Assembly: GCA_001600055.1 (NCBI GenBank)
Contig: BCIV01000021.1
Coordinates: 324,290-388,289 of the forward strand
DNA: 64,000 bases
From: Filobasidium wieringae
Lineage: Eukaryota; Basidiomycota; Tremellomycetes; Filobasidiales; Filobasidiaceae
Reading direction: 5' to 3'
A program made the translations under genes and the position numbers. Numbering within the stretch: position 1 is the first letter of the stretch; the number at the start of each line of letters is the position of its first letter. Shown piece after piece: positions 25,431 through 37,580 of this stretch. Below the pieces are notes generated by a model that did not search any database, was not told the origin of the DNA, and saw only the letters and a program-made list of their open reading frames with translations.

Positions 25431-26308
25431 GTTTCCGCTAAGGACGTGGTATACTGGAGGGGATAGTGAGGATGTATCATGGCTAGGGCAGATGGCAAAA
25501 TGAGAAATGCGTATAAGAATGGCTTACATAGCTAACAAAGTGAAAGTGTTTTTATGACCGAACGCTACTTTGCTAATGATTGGCCAGGAAGGTTGAACAT
25601 ACCCTGAGTCCTTGTTTAATCATATAGATCCAGGCTAATCAGGTAACTTAAATGGGATACCCAGTTTTGTGACATACCGTACTAAATTCGTGCAAACGAC
25701 TTGCGCGACTCGCCTGTCGATGTACTGTCCAGAACACCTTATTTGTGCTGGCCACCAACTGGAAGGAGAGGCTTTGCCAGACCATGATGTGATTCGTATC
25801 TCTACCGTATATTCCCTTGTAGAGGGACACCGAGGTTGATACCGTTGCTCATTTGCTCCTCGAACTCTGAACTAAGCATCGAAAAGGTATAATCGCAATT
25901 ATCTTCTTCTGTTCTTTTCTGCTGTAGAGACGTAATCGGCAGCCTCCAAGTAGGGAACGTAACACGATCTTCTTTCTCTCTCAACCCGTCAAGCTATGAA
26001 ATCTTCTTTTATCGATGTGTGTTATGCGTTCACCGAGGCGAGCTGTTTTGGCTTAGTGGTACATGGTCTTCAGACATATGCACGTGTAGCTGGTTACTGC
26101 GCCGCTTGTATAGCAGGGTGAAACAAGGGGAAAGGGGGCACAACAAAGGATAATGCACCAGTCCTCTTCTCCGGGAAGCAAAGAGGCTTTTTACTGATGG
26201 ATATATAAGATAAGGATCGGGATCGCTCAATATAGAGGAACGCCGTACAGTCAACTGATCGTCACTATACTCTACTCACAACCAAAATCAGAATTCGAAT
26301 ACTGAAAT

Positions 26309-26796
26309 ATGTCATCTGTAACTTCAAACCAAAACACTGGGACTTCTTTCATAGCAACCTCCAGTGAATCGACCCAATCGTCATCGACCGGAAAAAGCTC
26401 ACACCCTCCACCCTTCCAAAACTTTGTCCGTCAGGCGGCACCATTGCCACTCGGGGAGGACCCACCTCAGCGAAAACCTGAACAAATTAAAAGGTTGGCA
26501 GTGTTGGAGTCCGACGGAGGATGGCCTACCGGAGCCGAAAAGTAAAATGACGATTAGCCATGTTGTCCTGCGCTTGTATTCAGTCCGGATCGATTCCGAC
26601 TTGATTACCAGATCAAAACGGAGAACATTCGAGGTTTTTTATGCAGTATTGTCGGCGATGATGATGAGCCCACAAACACCGTAGCCCAAGGATACTGCCT
26701 CTATCGTTCGCTCGCCCCTTCCAGGTATCATTCTTGGCGGAGCTATTGCATTCTCATTCCGACACAGACCTCATGAAAAGGATTGGCGATGTCTGA
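26309..26796 (+). CDS. Short orphan protein, three exons, Ser/Thr-rich N-terminus
   Basis: Not recognised. Three exons in phase: 26309-26541, 26584-26680 and 26725-26796, 133 residues. The first 60 residues are Ser/Thr/Asn-rich and disordered (MSSVTSNQNTGTS), then Pro-rich (PPPFQNFVRQAAPLPLGEDPP). The spliced second half is protein-like: FRLDYQIKTENIRGFL, CSIVGDDDEPTN and an amphipathic end FLAELLHSHSDTDLMKRIGDV. Introns are 42 and 44 nt with gtaaaa/ttcag and gtagcc/tccag borders. A TATA box (gatatataagataagg, about 26199-26214) lies about 100 nt upstream of the ATG with an AC-rich leader. No signal peptide, membrane segment or known motif. The splicing keeping three frames in register is the main reason to believe it. 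Confidence 0.5.
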
Positions 26797-27336
26797 GCTG
26801 CAAAGAGAGAGCCGCCCGCAAATATTCCAGAAGGAGATGACGACCAATCCAGGCCACCAACAGGCAGTCAAGAAGGTGGGCTGTCATAATCTCTTGCCGA
26901 ATTCATGGAACAGGTACATCCCACCATCAGCCTCTTCATTTTAGACCATGTTACTTGCTTGTATCCGCGCGTTTAAAGCTTCTCATCGTGCAATCTGTCT
27001 GCTTCGATATGGAATACGGTAATAGCCCTAGCTCCCCATAGATCGACGAAGTGTTTTCTGTACCTATAAGAACCGCATGGAATACATAGTGCCATGTGAA
27101 GATACCACTCAAACCGATCCTTGTGAAGGTAAGACGTCTGTGACTCTGCAGCCTCAAACCTCACACTCGGAAAACGCGGGGAAGACAAAGGATGGTGGCG
27201 GCCGACCAAAAGTTGCAGAAGCAAGACAACCTGGAAAAAGGATATAAGGGGCTACCATGGCAAGACGAAAAGGCAGAATTTTGGTTAGAGCTCTTTTCGT
27301 AAGGACAACCAAAACGGCAACGAAAAACAACTTGAA

Positions 27337-27850
27337 ATGTCTTCTAATGCTGCCAGTACCGGTAATCCATCGAAGTCGGACGCCATTTCGTATAATTCCT
27401 CCAGTCTCAGCATTGATAACACGAGCAGCGTCAACTGCAAATCGAAGGAGTATCAATTGGAAGGCGTAAGAGATAAAATAACGCTCAATCGATTAGTAGG
27501 TCTTGACGAACGTGATCCTGCGTCTATCAAGGGTTACTGGGAGTCGAAACCTCTTCCAACAGGCAATACCAGAAGCTCATCGGGGATATAAAGTAGTTAT
27601 CTGAGTTCACGAGGCTATATTTAATGTCCAGGTCATTGAACCCATTTGCTACTAGATTCGAGTTGAAGATTATATTGGGGAAGCATTGTGGGTGCGCATA
27701 TATAGATTTTCAGAGGAGATTGTAGAAGTGATATTCCACGATGAGACATCCTATGGGAATCCTCTGATTTTACTGGTCTTTGAGCATGTAAAAGAACCTA
27801 AGAAGGCCGTTTTACTGACAGCAAGGGGAAATCAGGCGCGAATCACATGA
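27337..27850 (+). CDS. Short orphan protein, three exons, Ser/Asn-rich N-terminus
   Basis: Not recognised. Three exons in phase: 27337-27465, 27500-27592 and 27656-27850, 138 residues. The N-terminus is disordered (MSSNAASTGNPSKSDAISYN). The rest looks like a small folded domain: LRLSRVTGSRNLFQQAIPEA, then HRGYKIRVEDYIGEALWVRI, EEIVEVIFHDETSYGN, PLILLVFEHVKEPKKAVLL, ending NQARIT. The first intron would be only 34 nt; the second is 63 nt. A TATA-like box (ggatataaggggctacca, about 27239-27257) lies 90 nt upstream and shares ATATAAGG plus GCTACCA with the box before the next gene. Same layout and nearly the same length as the gene at 26309, though I see no clear sequence similarity between their folded parts. 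Confidence 0.5.
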
Positions 27851-28471
27851 TGGCTATCATTGAGAGGCTGACAAGCTGTATCAATCGATCATTGGATCAA
27901 GTGATAGATGTTCAAGTTTAACTGGCACATACACTTAGGATGTCACTTTGCCGAAAACCTGTGTATTGGTAACTCGCGCGACTCGTTCGACAGGAAGTTC
28001 ACGCCATCTTAGGCAAACTCGCTACGGCCACGTGAAGCACGTACAAAGGAGTTGCTATCCTCGGTGAGGATCGATGATATCATGTGAAGAGGATGTGATT
28101 CATGCCTATGGTCGGATGACGACTGCCTTGGCCGAAAGGGTTCGTTCGAGATAGCAAATAGGAGGGGTATAAAGGAGTGATCGAGTCACGAGGCAAGTCG
28201 ATGCATCAAGTGGCGCGACTCATCCGTGTTGCGCCGTCGCGATGGAACGTGCTATCAAGCGATGCTCTATTCTCGGTGGGGAAGATGCCGTCATGGAGAC
28301 TCGTGAGCAAGAAACCAATTCGTTGAACCCTTTCGTCAACATACCAACGTTCCTCTGGCAAAAGCATATAAGGCTACCACTGACACATGATTTTGTGCTC
28401 GTTATTTTGCATCGACTTTCCTACAGATACAAACCTTCGCACACAACCTCGAAACCAGACATCGAGATATT

Positions 28472-28796
28472 ATGGCACCAAATTACTCCATCTTTAGTGC
28501 TTCCTCCTACTATGGTAGGTCGGACTACTCTAAGTCAAACAGTCCGACCACCGGCGGATCGGGCGCGCCGGATCGCAATGAACCGCCGCAGCCGAGGGAC
28601 GGCGGCGCACCTAACCCCTAAGAGAGTAAAAAGGGAGAGTCCAAACGATTTGATGAGAGTTGCCGACCAAGTGGTTCAGAAAATCGAAATCGAGAAAGAG
28701 AAAAGGGGTCGTCGATATTACGCACCATCGCCACGAGAAACACGCAGCGGTCGCTCGAATAAATCCTTGTTTCCCTGCGTTCTCTCACCTTTCTAA
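28472..28796 (+). CDS. Short orphan gene, basic protein; start and splicing uncertain
   Basis: Not recognised. Two overlapping readings exist. The ATG at 28472 gives a 49-residue Tyr/Ser/Pro/Gly-rich peptide ending at 28621 (MAPNYSIFSASSYYG start). The ATG at 28512, in another frame, gives a 94-residue very basic protein ending at 28796 (RARRIAMNRRSRG, KIEIEKEKRGRRYYAPSPRE). A 28-nt GTAGGT...ACAG piece could splice the first start into the second frame, but that is shorter than any safe intron here. A TATA box (catataaggctacca, about 28369-28383) lies some 100 nt upstream of 28472. The frame of the 94-residue protein is also open upstream to 28242. Confidence 0.35.
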
Positions 28797-29102
28797 ACTG
28801 TATATTCTCGATGCTTGATGATCCACACATTCCAATCCGTCTCTCGAAATGACTGTGTATCTCAGAATCTCTTGCGCTTTGAATGGGAAAGGTAGACGAA
28901 GCTGATGACATGAGACAAAGGAAGCTATCGTTCCCTCGAGATCATGGGTCTCGTTCCAATGAAAAAACCATTCTTGAACATAGCCAACAGGAGGATAATC
29001 AATCCCTAAGACATGATCTCAATGTGAGACCCCGGAAGGTGTCGATTTCGCAAAATGTAAATCGACCGGTTTATGATACAACACCCCCTTGACCTCGTCG
29101 TC

Positions 29103-30011
29103 TCATCGTTTCCTACCCGGTGGAGGTGGTAAAAGTGGTACCCCGCCACCCGCTCCAAATCCACCTGCACCCGCACCCATCCCACTCTCCTCCGGCCTCT
29201 TCCTCTCCCTCCCCTCCCTCCCTGGGATCTTTATCGAAAATGTCTGACCCGCCTTGAGAGAAAAGTCCGGTGCGGGGGCGGAAGGTATGGCAGAAGAAGA
29301 GGAGTCGAGGTTCGATGAGGAGGTGGGGGCGAGGAGTCGTTTGGAATATGTTTGGAGGGATACGTTGAAGTCGAATCTGTCCGTGTTCATTATTGTTCAG
29401 ATTCCGAAGGTGAGATCAATGACTGATACGGAAGGGGGAGAATGAGGTCGAGGAACTACTCACGCATCTCCTCTTTCCTCGAATCCCATCCCGATATAAG
29501 CCTTTCTTCCTCCTTCTCCTTCTACTCGAAGGACAAAGTAACGGGAAGAGTCGAGGACTGGTTCGACGCTGTTATTTGATGGCGAGTAGGATGTTAGGGC
29601 GAATAGTTCTCCTTTGATCGAAAATGGTACGATGGTTGGTAGTTGTAGCGATAGATGCGGGAAGATTGCAAAAGAAGTTCGGGAATGGGTAGGATAAAAA
29701 CTGGAATGAGCCGTCGACGATGAAGAAGAGGAAAGGAAGCATCGACTGACCAGTATTAGCGTCCTCCAACCTGATCTCGCAATTCTTTCCCTTCTCAATG
29801 ACCCTTAGACGACCTTTCCACATGAAACCCTGATCGTTCCATGAGGCCGCTTTGTACCCTTCATTCGAGGTTCGTGGAGGAACCTTGTAGACTACAGATA
29901 AGTGTCTATTGATCAGTTCAGAGTCGCGTTAAATCGACGAGAAAGAGACGAACCTAGGGCTTCCCTTGCTACGAACAAGACTGATTCTATTTCGTCTGAT
30001 AAGATGTCCAT
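29103..30011 (-). CDS. NECAP-like adaptin-ear-binding coat protein (PHear domain)
   Basis: Endocytic accessory protein that binds clathrin/AP-2 coats through a PH-like ear domain. Minus-strand exons read [99 protein letters not shown] and SLQTYSK, the full DUF1681/NECAP core in order. The C-terminal 70 residues are Ser/Pro/Gly-rich with SIKIPG and end in PPPPGRKR. Animal NECAPs carry WxxF motifs for AP-2 at the C-terminus; I see none here. Divergent from RRP8 with 205 nt between the start codons. Confidence 0.92.
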
Positions 30012-30216
30012 GGTTGTGTATGTCCAAGTTGCCAAGTTGGATTTGGAGGTTGAGAACATGTCGATGGTTGATCGAGGTCATGATATCATCAACCGTTCTT
30101 ATCAAGAACGCATATTCATTATCAGATTCCAAGAATTTAGGTATGGTCGACTCTGATCTCATCTCTTCATTCTCAATCTCTCTCAGACGGATTCCTGACA
30201 GATTTCACTCATAAAC
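30012..30216. promoter_or_regulatory. Shared divergent promoter of NECAP and RRP8 genes
   Basis: Only 205 nt separate the two opposite start codons, so the genes must share a promoter or have overlapping leaders. No obvious TATA box. Confidence 0.6.
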
Positions 30217-32084
30217 ATGTCTCTGTTCTCATCCTCATTCGCTCCATCATCTTCCGTGGTCTCGGGATCGTCGAACCCATTCACAACAGCCTCCCCAAGC
30301 TCTCAAGAAAAGAAACGCAAACGACCAAGAGAATCAGACGCGACCTCCTCTTCCAAGCCTGCTCGTTCTTCCCTCGGTGGTTCTTCAGGAGGAAACAACG
30401 CTTCCAAAAACGCCTATGAGAAGAGAAACGAGGTGGCCTCCGCTCAAGCCAACCTGGAAAAGTTGATGAAAAAAGTCGGAATGGTTGGGATAGAGTCGAA
30501 AGGGAAAGGCTTGACGCCTACCAAGAAGACCAATTCTAAACGGAAATCCGTTTCCAAACGGACGGAAGGGGGAGAATCGGACATCGATCCGGAGATTTTG
30601 AATGGAGGTTCGGATGATGAGACATTCTCCGCTTTCCCTGAAGAGACGGATCAGGATACTCCCCAGAAGAAGAGGAAGATGAAGCATGGACTCGATGGAC
30701 GACCGGTCGGACCTGGTTCCAACAAACTCAAGGTCGATCCTCTCGCTGCGCTCCTAGGTGGGAAGAAGAAGAAGGAGAAGAAACCCGAAATTCCTTCTTC
30801 CAAGCCTACAAAACCCATTCAACCTGCCAGTACTCCTAAGAAACCTACACCCGCTGCAACTTCCACCTCAACTCCAACCGCAACCGCTACCCCAGCCCAA
30901 TCCTCATCAACTCCCGCACCAGAAGATCGGATCGAACGTTCCGTATCTCCAGTAGAAGTCGATCCCCAACCTTTAACATCCCTGCAAAACTCGCTCACTT
31001 CTAAACTCTCGGGGGCGAAATTCCGTTGGCTCAACGAACAGCTTTATACTAATCCTAGCGGGGTTGCGGTGGATCTCATGAGGGGAGAAGGCGGGAGAGC
31101 TTTCGAAGATGTGAGTACGGGTAGTCTGTCCAAAGGATTGGAAGATGAAATCCTGATGATATCACTTTTGTAAAATCAGTACCACTCTGCCCATCGCACT
31201 CAAACCTCGGCATGGCCTTCCCCACCTCTACCTTACATTCTCAAATCCATCACCTCCCATCTCTCATCCTCCAACACCCCCGGAGCGTTTGTAATAGATC
31301 TAGGATGTGGAGACGCTCAACTAGCCCGAGATCTCATGTCCTCCTCCCAAGGCCGAGCGACGAATGTCAAAGTCGCTTCCTTTGATTTGGTAGGAAACAT
31401 CGATTGGGTGGATAGGAAAAAGAAAGCAGAAGGGGGAGATGGTTGGGTCGTCCCCGGAGATTTCCTCAGTACCATCCCCTTACCTGGAAACCCCGGCGGC
31501 ACTTCGGATTCCGTTGCGGAGGAGGAAAAGACTGCCGTTCAGGTTCAGGGGAAGAAGAGGAATAGGAAAGGTAAGAAAGGTCAGGATGAGGATCTTTCAC
31601 CTGTCGGACCGGAGATTGTGGATATGGCCGTCTGTTGCCTCAGTCTGATGGGGATCAATTGGGTCGGAGGGGTCTATGAGATTTGTAGGGTCTTGAAGGA
31701 AGGGTGAGTACCGAATGAAGTAGAACAAGTTGGTTAGGCCAGGAAGCTGATGATCCTAATTTTTGCGAGTCCTTAGAGGTACTTACTTCGTTGCGGAAGT
31801 CACTTCCCGTTTAGTCGACAAACCTGGATTCATCAGTCTGATCAGTTCGTTCGGGTTCGAATTGGTCGAGCACGTGAGAACCATCTTATTCTCTGTATCG
31901 AAACTTCATTCTTATAATAACACCGCTCTTACTGTAGAAAACGCCCACGACGCATTTCGACCTGTTCGAGTTCCGCAAGACCTCTAGTACACCTCAGGGA
32001 GTCATCAAGGGACAAGATGGATGGCTAGAACGAGTCAAGAGTGGGGAAAAGGTGATGAAGGGCTGCGTGTATAAGAAGCGATAG
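30217..32084 (+). CDS. RRP8: Ribosomal RNA-processing protein 8 (rRNA adenine N1-methyltransferase)
   Basis: Nucleolar SAM-dependent enzyme that makes m1A in 25S rRNA. The N-terminal 250 residues are Lys/Ser/Pro-rich with nuclear-localisation-like runs (KKKRKR type). The catalytic half has SKLSGAKFRWLNEQLYT, SGAKFR being a family hallmark, then DYHSAHRTQTSAWP, FVIDLGCGDAQLARDL (motif I, SAM binding), VASFDLV, DMAVCCLSLMGINW (motif IV), GTYFVAEVTSR and a C-terminal FDLFEFRKT plus CVYKKR, both diagnostic. Introns follow VGEGGRAFED, VLKEG and FELVEH. An insert of about 45 residues, Lys/Glu-rich, lies between motif I and motif IV. Start is the first ATG after the divergent promoter. Confidence 0.93.
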
Positions 32085-32176
32085 CCGTTTCGATAATGCT
32101 CGCCATGCGACAAGTGGGATACATGCTCTTCATCCAGACATTATACAAATCATGCATCTATTCAGATAACTGTCGT

Positions 32177-34227
32177 TCACCTAGGGGCTAAGCCTCGTGC
32201 GTTCAATGGTCCTTTCTTTCGCAGTGGTATCGTTCCGTTCGCAATGGCCATCCCTCTTCCACCTGTGGACGAACCAGCTATGCTTCCGTTCGCACTAGCT
32301 AGTCCCTGACCGGATCCTCTGTATCGCATTCCGTCCAAGCCTTCCGGTGGATTCAGCCCTACACGACTGCCTGTACTGGTCGTAGCGAAATGGCCTAACC
32401 GTTGGCTAGGATCTCGTCCAGTTGCAGGTACCGTTCTATCCCATCGAGTGTCCGGTCCGAGATTGCTGCTGACAGGCGTCGGCGCGTACTGGTGATCTTC
32501 CTCCTCATCATCCGTCCCATTCGCTCCCAAAATCGCACTAGCTGCTCTGCGTTTAGGCTTGTCCATTCGTTGTTGGTCCTGTTGCGGTTGATATTGTTGT
32601 TGTCGTAAGGACTGCTGTTGCTGTTGTTGATGACGTTGCTGCTGTTGCTGCTGTTGCTGAGAAAACAAGCTCGAACGTGTTCCGCTATCCCCACTCGGAG
32701 GGGAAACGATCCTCTCCGGTATGTCAAACACCTTGGAAGATCCTCCTGGAGGGATCGGGGTATACTCTGGAACAGGCGAGGTGGGTAAGGAAATAACGTC
32801 TTTTGCGCCCGCTTGAACTTGAGGCGCAGCTGGTTTCAATGTGCCTTCGGATGTAGCTACCACGGGTTCGACACCCTTGGAGACTAATCGTGGAAGCCCG
32901 ATTCCGAGGAAACGTGGCCAGACGTATCGGTCGTGAATGGCTTGTCTTAGACGAGAGATGACGATTTGTTCAAGCTTGGGTATGTCTATTCGGTCAACTC
33001 CGGTCGGTGAGTCGATCTATGAGCCATATACGTCCACTGTGACTGACCTTGTAACTTCGCTCGACTTCCTAATAGACTGGTAGCCTTGACATTCAGATGG
33101 AAATCCGGTAATAACGATAGATGCAGATGTTGACGACTCTCATTTTGGGGAGCATTAGCCGTAGCGGGTTGTAATTGCATAGTCAACTGCAAAGCAATAC
33201 GAGAGTCAGTTTAAGCGTCTCCAAACGGTTTACAATACCACTCACGGTTCCTCCAAAACCAACCACCTCGATTCCGAGATTCACGGGTAGAACAGCAAAT
33301 CTCGGCTGAGGGAAATTAATCACCAAATTTGTCGCTATAGAAAGGTGTATCGAATCCGTATAATCCAAGTCTACCTCGGCTCTCTGCTCAGCGTCAGAAC
33401 AAACATATATAAGACGTCTGATTGCTTGAAGAATGGTTGTCGCAACACTCACAAGACCTCCAAACCCGTCAGCGGGACGAATTCTAGCGTTTGATAACAG
33501 AGGGTAGCTAGTCCCTAGTGATACGGAGGTGACAGTGATCGGATCCTGAGCATACATAGCGAAAGGTCAACTTCAAGAGCTACGAGAAGAGAGCGATGAC
33601 TGCTCACCAGCCAAGATCCGGTCTTCTCTCCTCCAGGGTTAAGCCAGGTCTCTACTTGTCTTCTTGCTCCTTCTTCACCTGCTGATCCTAACAAGTCATT
33701 TCGATATCCTTGCAGGATCTATAAAGCAATGTATCCGTCAATCATGTTGGACAAGCCAAGGGTCTTCAAAGGTTGACGGACTTGCGAGATGAGAACGTTC
33801 AGCCAGTCAGCCGATTCAGAGGGATGAGTGGACATGTCGTATCCGACTTTATCCAACAACACGGTTGTCGTAGGGGGCGGTACTGGGTGGGAAGATAGGT
33901 GCACCTTCTGCTTCCTCGGGATGTTTAGCTGGAAATCTCTCTACTTTCGTACTCAATACTCACTTCGCCTCTCGACCCGGCCTTTCGCTGCCCATCTTTA
34001 TCCTTATCTCCCTGGTCAAACACTACATATTTGACGAACGCTCCTAAAAGTAGAATGAATACTACTTGTCCGAGCACGAATCCTTGAGTGAATGTCCAGG
34101 TTGATCTTGAAATATAAGGTTGATAGAGTGGATGAGAGGAAGGCGCTGAAACGGTTGCTATTGAAGGCGCAGCGTCTGTAGTGCTCGGCACTACCACGAG
34201 CGTCGTGGAAGCCTTCTTGCCTCTCAT
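32177..34227 (-). CDS. MMM1: Maintenance of mitochondrial morphology protein 1 (ERMES subunit)
   Basis: ER-anchored SMP-domain lipid-transfer subunit of the ER-mitochondria encounter structure. Minus strand starts MRGKKASTTLVVV (34227). A transmembrane segment follows near residue 50 (TQGFVLGQVVFILLLGAFVKYVV), then the SMP domain in pieces: SADWLNVLISQ, GYRNDLLGS, DPITVTSVSLGTSYPLLSNA, EVDLDYTDSIHLSIATNLV, FAVLPVNLGIEVVGFGG, HLHLSLLPDFHLNVKATSLL and VISRLRQAIHDRYVWPRFL. This matches the family in order. The C-terminal 240 residues are an added disordered tail with a Gln-rich tract, much longer than in yeast Mmm1. Ends GLAPR at 32177; 92 nt from the RRP8 stop (convergent). Confidence 0.93.
32571..32660 (-). 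repeat. CAG/CAA-rich microsatellite encoding polyglutamine in MMM1
   Basis: On the coding strand a run of CAG/CAA codons gives Q-blocks of eight and six Gln split by RH, followed by QQQ-rich remnants (QQQYQPQQDQQ). It is in frame in the disordered tail of MMM1. Confidence 0.8.
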
Positions 34228-34662
34228 CAGAGCGTGGATGGATGTAATTACAGTTGCAGTGCAGCGCAGACTGTCATGTTCAGACTGACCGTGAGCTTAG
34301 AAGTTCCGCCCAGATCAACATTCGTCAGAGCTGATCTCCTTCGCGTACGTGAGCAATGACGATATGCTCAACCACCCAGGACCGTCAACATCAGGCCACG
34401 CTATCAAGAGCCACTGCCGATCTGGACACAATCGGAAGGATAATAAATGCCGGTATGTATCACGTATAATACAGGGTCAAATCGAAAGACGAAACAAAGA
34501 GATCGAGAGGGATCAACAGAAAACATCTCAAAGCAGGGAGGATCGCTAGCGTCCCGTATCCATAAGGTTGGTGGTCGTGAGAAGGGTCGATGTGATAAGA
34601 TCCAAAGCGGAGCAGTCGTCGTCTCTATCTAAAATCGCTGAGAATCGGAAAGGAAAGGTGGT
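34228..34662. other. Intergenic region between MMM1 and PP2A B56 genes
   Basis: MMM1 promoter and 3' flank of the B56 gene. Short open frames (for example 34349-34549) lack splice structure and look like chance. Confidence 0.4.
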
Positions 34663-37580
34663 CTACTGTTGTTGTTGGCCTAGAGACGCGCCTTCAGGTA
34701 GATCCGATCCGTCTAGACTCTTGTGATTCTGAAGATCTCGCATGACGGCCGGGTCGACTGCCATAGATGGATGTTAGTCCATGTCGCGAGGATGACGTGC
34801 AGCCTAGTTGTATCGACTCACGAGGAAGCACGCTTTTCCGACGCACGTGTGGGCTATTCGAGTTTGGCGATGCAGGTTGCAAAGGGTTCAACGAAGTTCC
34901 ATGGAACTGTCCCCGCCAGGTCCGTGTTAGCGACAAATCATACTCCCATCCAGTTGTCTCTACTCACCACTGGAGTCCTTGGCGCTCCCTCGACCTCGGG
35001 ATCAGCCAAAGGCACGTATTCATCAAACGACTTGTCCAACCCAAAGCTTTCCGAAGCCTCCGCGTTCTCCTGCTGCTGAATCATCTCCGCCGAGACCTCA
35101 CCGAAATCATCGTCCTGGAAAGGCTCGGGGGGCGGTGGAGGAGGTTCCTTGAGCCAGGCGGGGAGGGGAATGGATTTCTCTTGACACTTTTGGATCCCGA
35201 TCTCTCGTAGGTGCATCCATTCATCGTGTCTCTGCATCGCTCGTTCGGCTTCCCTGGAAGAGATGGGTCGTTTCATGTCAGTGATATCCGATGACAGGCG
35301 GGAAAGTTCAGACAGGGCAACTCACATCCGCTTGTGTTCCCTGTACCCGTGTTGACATTCCTCGAACAACTGAGGATCGATATTGACAAACACCCTCAAA
35401 GCTCCATAGACCATCTGGTGAATCGTCCTATCGCATGACGTTCCGTCAACTACCGCGGCCAACCGCTCGATCTCGAAAGCCGGACTTACTGGTTCCAATG
35501 CGTTCTCGAGTTGGTGAACAATGCGGGGAAGACGAGAGGCAATATCACATGAACGTTCATGCTCATCAGATTGACGACGTAAGGGTTCTTCCAGTAGTAC
35601 AGCGCTCGCTCGGCCACCTAGATGTGTTGGAAAGGAATCGATCAGTCATCCAGCCGTTCCCCCGAACACGACGTTATCGAGCTCACCTGGAAGTGCTGAC
35701 TGTTGATACACCTCGCGACCTGCTGGAACAGAGGTTCCATGATCTTCCCAAACTCGGGCTTGGTGACGACGTCCAAGATCTCCTCCACCTCGTTCAAAAA
35801 CATGACCTCTTTTGGCGAGTTGACTTTGGGCCAATACCTTAGCAGGCCCATCATGACTTCCTCCGTCAGCGCCGCATCCTTTTCCAAGAACTGAACCACA
35901 CAGTAGGCCAACTGGGGATGATAGAGGGCGAGTGATTTGGCTTTATGAAGAGGGATCAGGACTCTAGTCAAGAAAGTCTTGTGCTCCTCTTTCAAGGGCA
36001 AGGCGAACCCGTTGATGATGGATCCCAAGATCTCTAGCAGTTCGGCGATCCCGTTATGACGTTCGGTCTCGTAGATGAATTGGAAAAAGACGTTGTTGAT
36101 GGACCGACGGATGAACGCTCTGAGGTTGAGGAATTTCCCGTAAATCCTGTGCAACGTCGTCTTCAAGAAATCCCTCTCCCTCGGATCTTCACTATCGAAC
36201 AATTCCAACAACTATCACGTCCGAATCGATCAGCCATGTCCTTCCATTGTGTTTCCCTCTCGAACCACTCACGTGCAAAACAAAAGGCTGGTCGATATAC
36301 TTTTTTCCAATATTCGTACTAAAGTCCGGGTTCTCGATGAACCTCAAGAAGAACTCGTACACGATCTGTAAGTGTGGCCAAGCGAGTTCCAGTACGGGTT
36401 CGTCTTCCTCTGGATCAAAGGCATCGCCAGTAGGGTTGACTTGAGGTGGGATGGAACGGAACAAGTTGCTCGAGAACTGATCGGTCAGTACGGGGGCGGG
36501 CGTTTATTCAGCGATCGGACCTCTCCAATCATAAGATTCGTTCGTCGACTCACCATCGCAACCACTTCGGGGTAGATGGCCTCGGAAATGACCCCCCTGC
36601 CTTGTGTGATATAATCCAACATCTCATGCAAAGTCTGAGCCTTGATGTGTTTCTCGGTGAGATCGGTAGAAGCATCGTTGAAGTCGAAGATGAAGGAAGA
36701 CTGTTGAAGTTTCCTAATGAATAGATCGGTTCGTTCTTCCGGTCTGACTTCTGTTCGTCGTGGAAAAAGAAGGAAAAGGGGATAAGCGAGGTTCAGGGGG
36801 GAGAGAAGGAGGGAGAGGGAGGTACTGACCGTTGAACCCAGGGAGTTTCTCCAGATGAACCTTCTCAGTCACATGAAACCTACTACTCCTCTGTTTCCTC
36901 GGGCTCTTTCCAACGATCGGAATGGTATCCCTCGGTCCTTGCCTCAACTTTCCCAACTGTCCGGCTTTGGGGGGTTGTGCCGCTCCCTTTTCCCTGGAAT
37001 CTAATCCCATTCCTGCCATACCCACCGTCAACCCTCCCACCCCTGCGGCCCCGAGGGAGCGTGAGTTGGAAGAGAGGGTAGGAGAGGGAGGATCGTGAGG
37101 AGCCCCGTCCGAACGGGTATGAGGGATGGGGTCGGATGGCATTTCTGCATTAGGAGCGCCGGAGACGACGACGAGAGGAGGAGCGGGGGAAGTCTTATCC
37201 GTAGCTCCATGACCCGGTCTTCGATCGGGGGTACCGGACGATTGTCCTGAGAGATGATTCGTACTGTTCGCGGCGAGAGAAGCTGGGTTCGCCTTTCCTT
37301 GACCGCTGGGTTGAGATGGGTTGGAGGAACGGAGGATGTTACTGGTGGATGAACTCGTTACAGAGGGGGAAGGGGAGGAGGTACGTTCCTTTTCCTTTTC
37401 TTTCGATTTGGATGAGTCGGAGGAGGATTTCGCTCTCGAGAGCTAGTCAAGTGTGTGTCGAATTAAAGTCGAGTAAAGTAAAGGAGTAAGGGAATGTGAG
37501 CCATCTTTCTTGAAAGCAGACGAGACCTCGCCCGATCTGCGGTTCGAACGACTCACCATGACTTTCTTGAACCCCTTCAT
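34663..37580 (-). CDS. PP2A regulatory B subunit, B56 (Rts1) family
   Basis: Targeting subunit of protein phosphatase 2A; the yeast homologue is involved in centromeric cohesion and stress control. Exon 1 is tiny, MKGFKKVM (start 37580). A disordered Ser/Thr/Pro region of about 200 residues follows, then the B56 HEAT-like core: [34 protein letters not shown] segment (FRSIPPQVN), [119 protein letters not shown] and [10 protein letters not shown]. Strongly conserved throughout. The C-terminus is Pro-, Ser-rich and ends with a run of Gln just before the stop (34663-34665). Confidence 0.93.
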
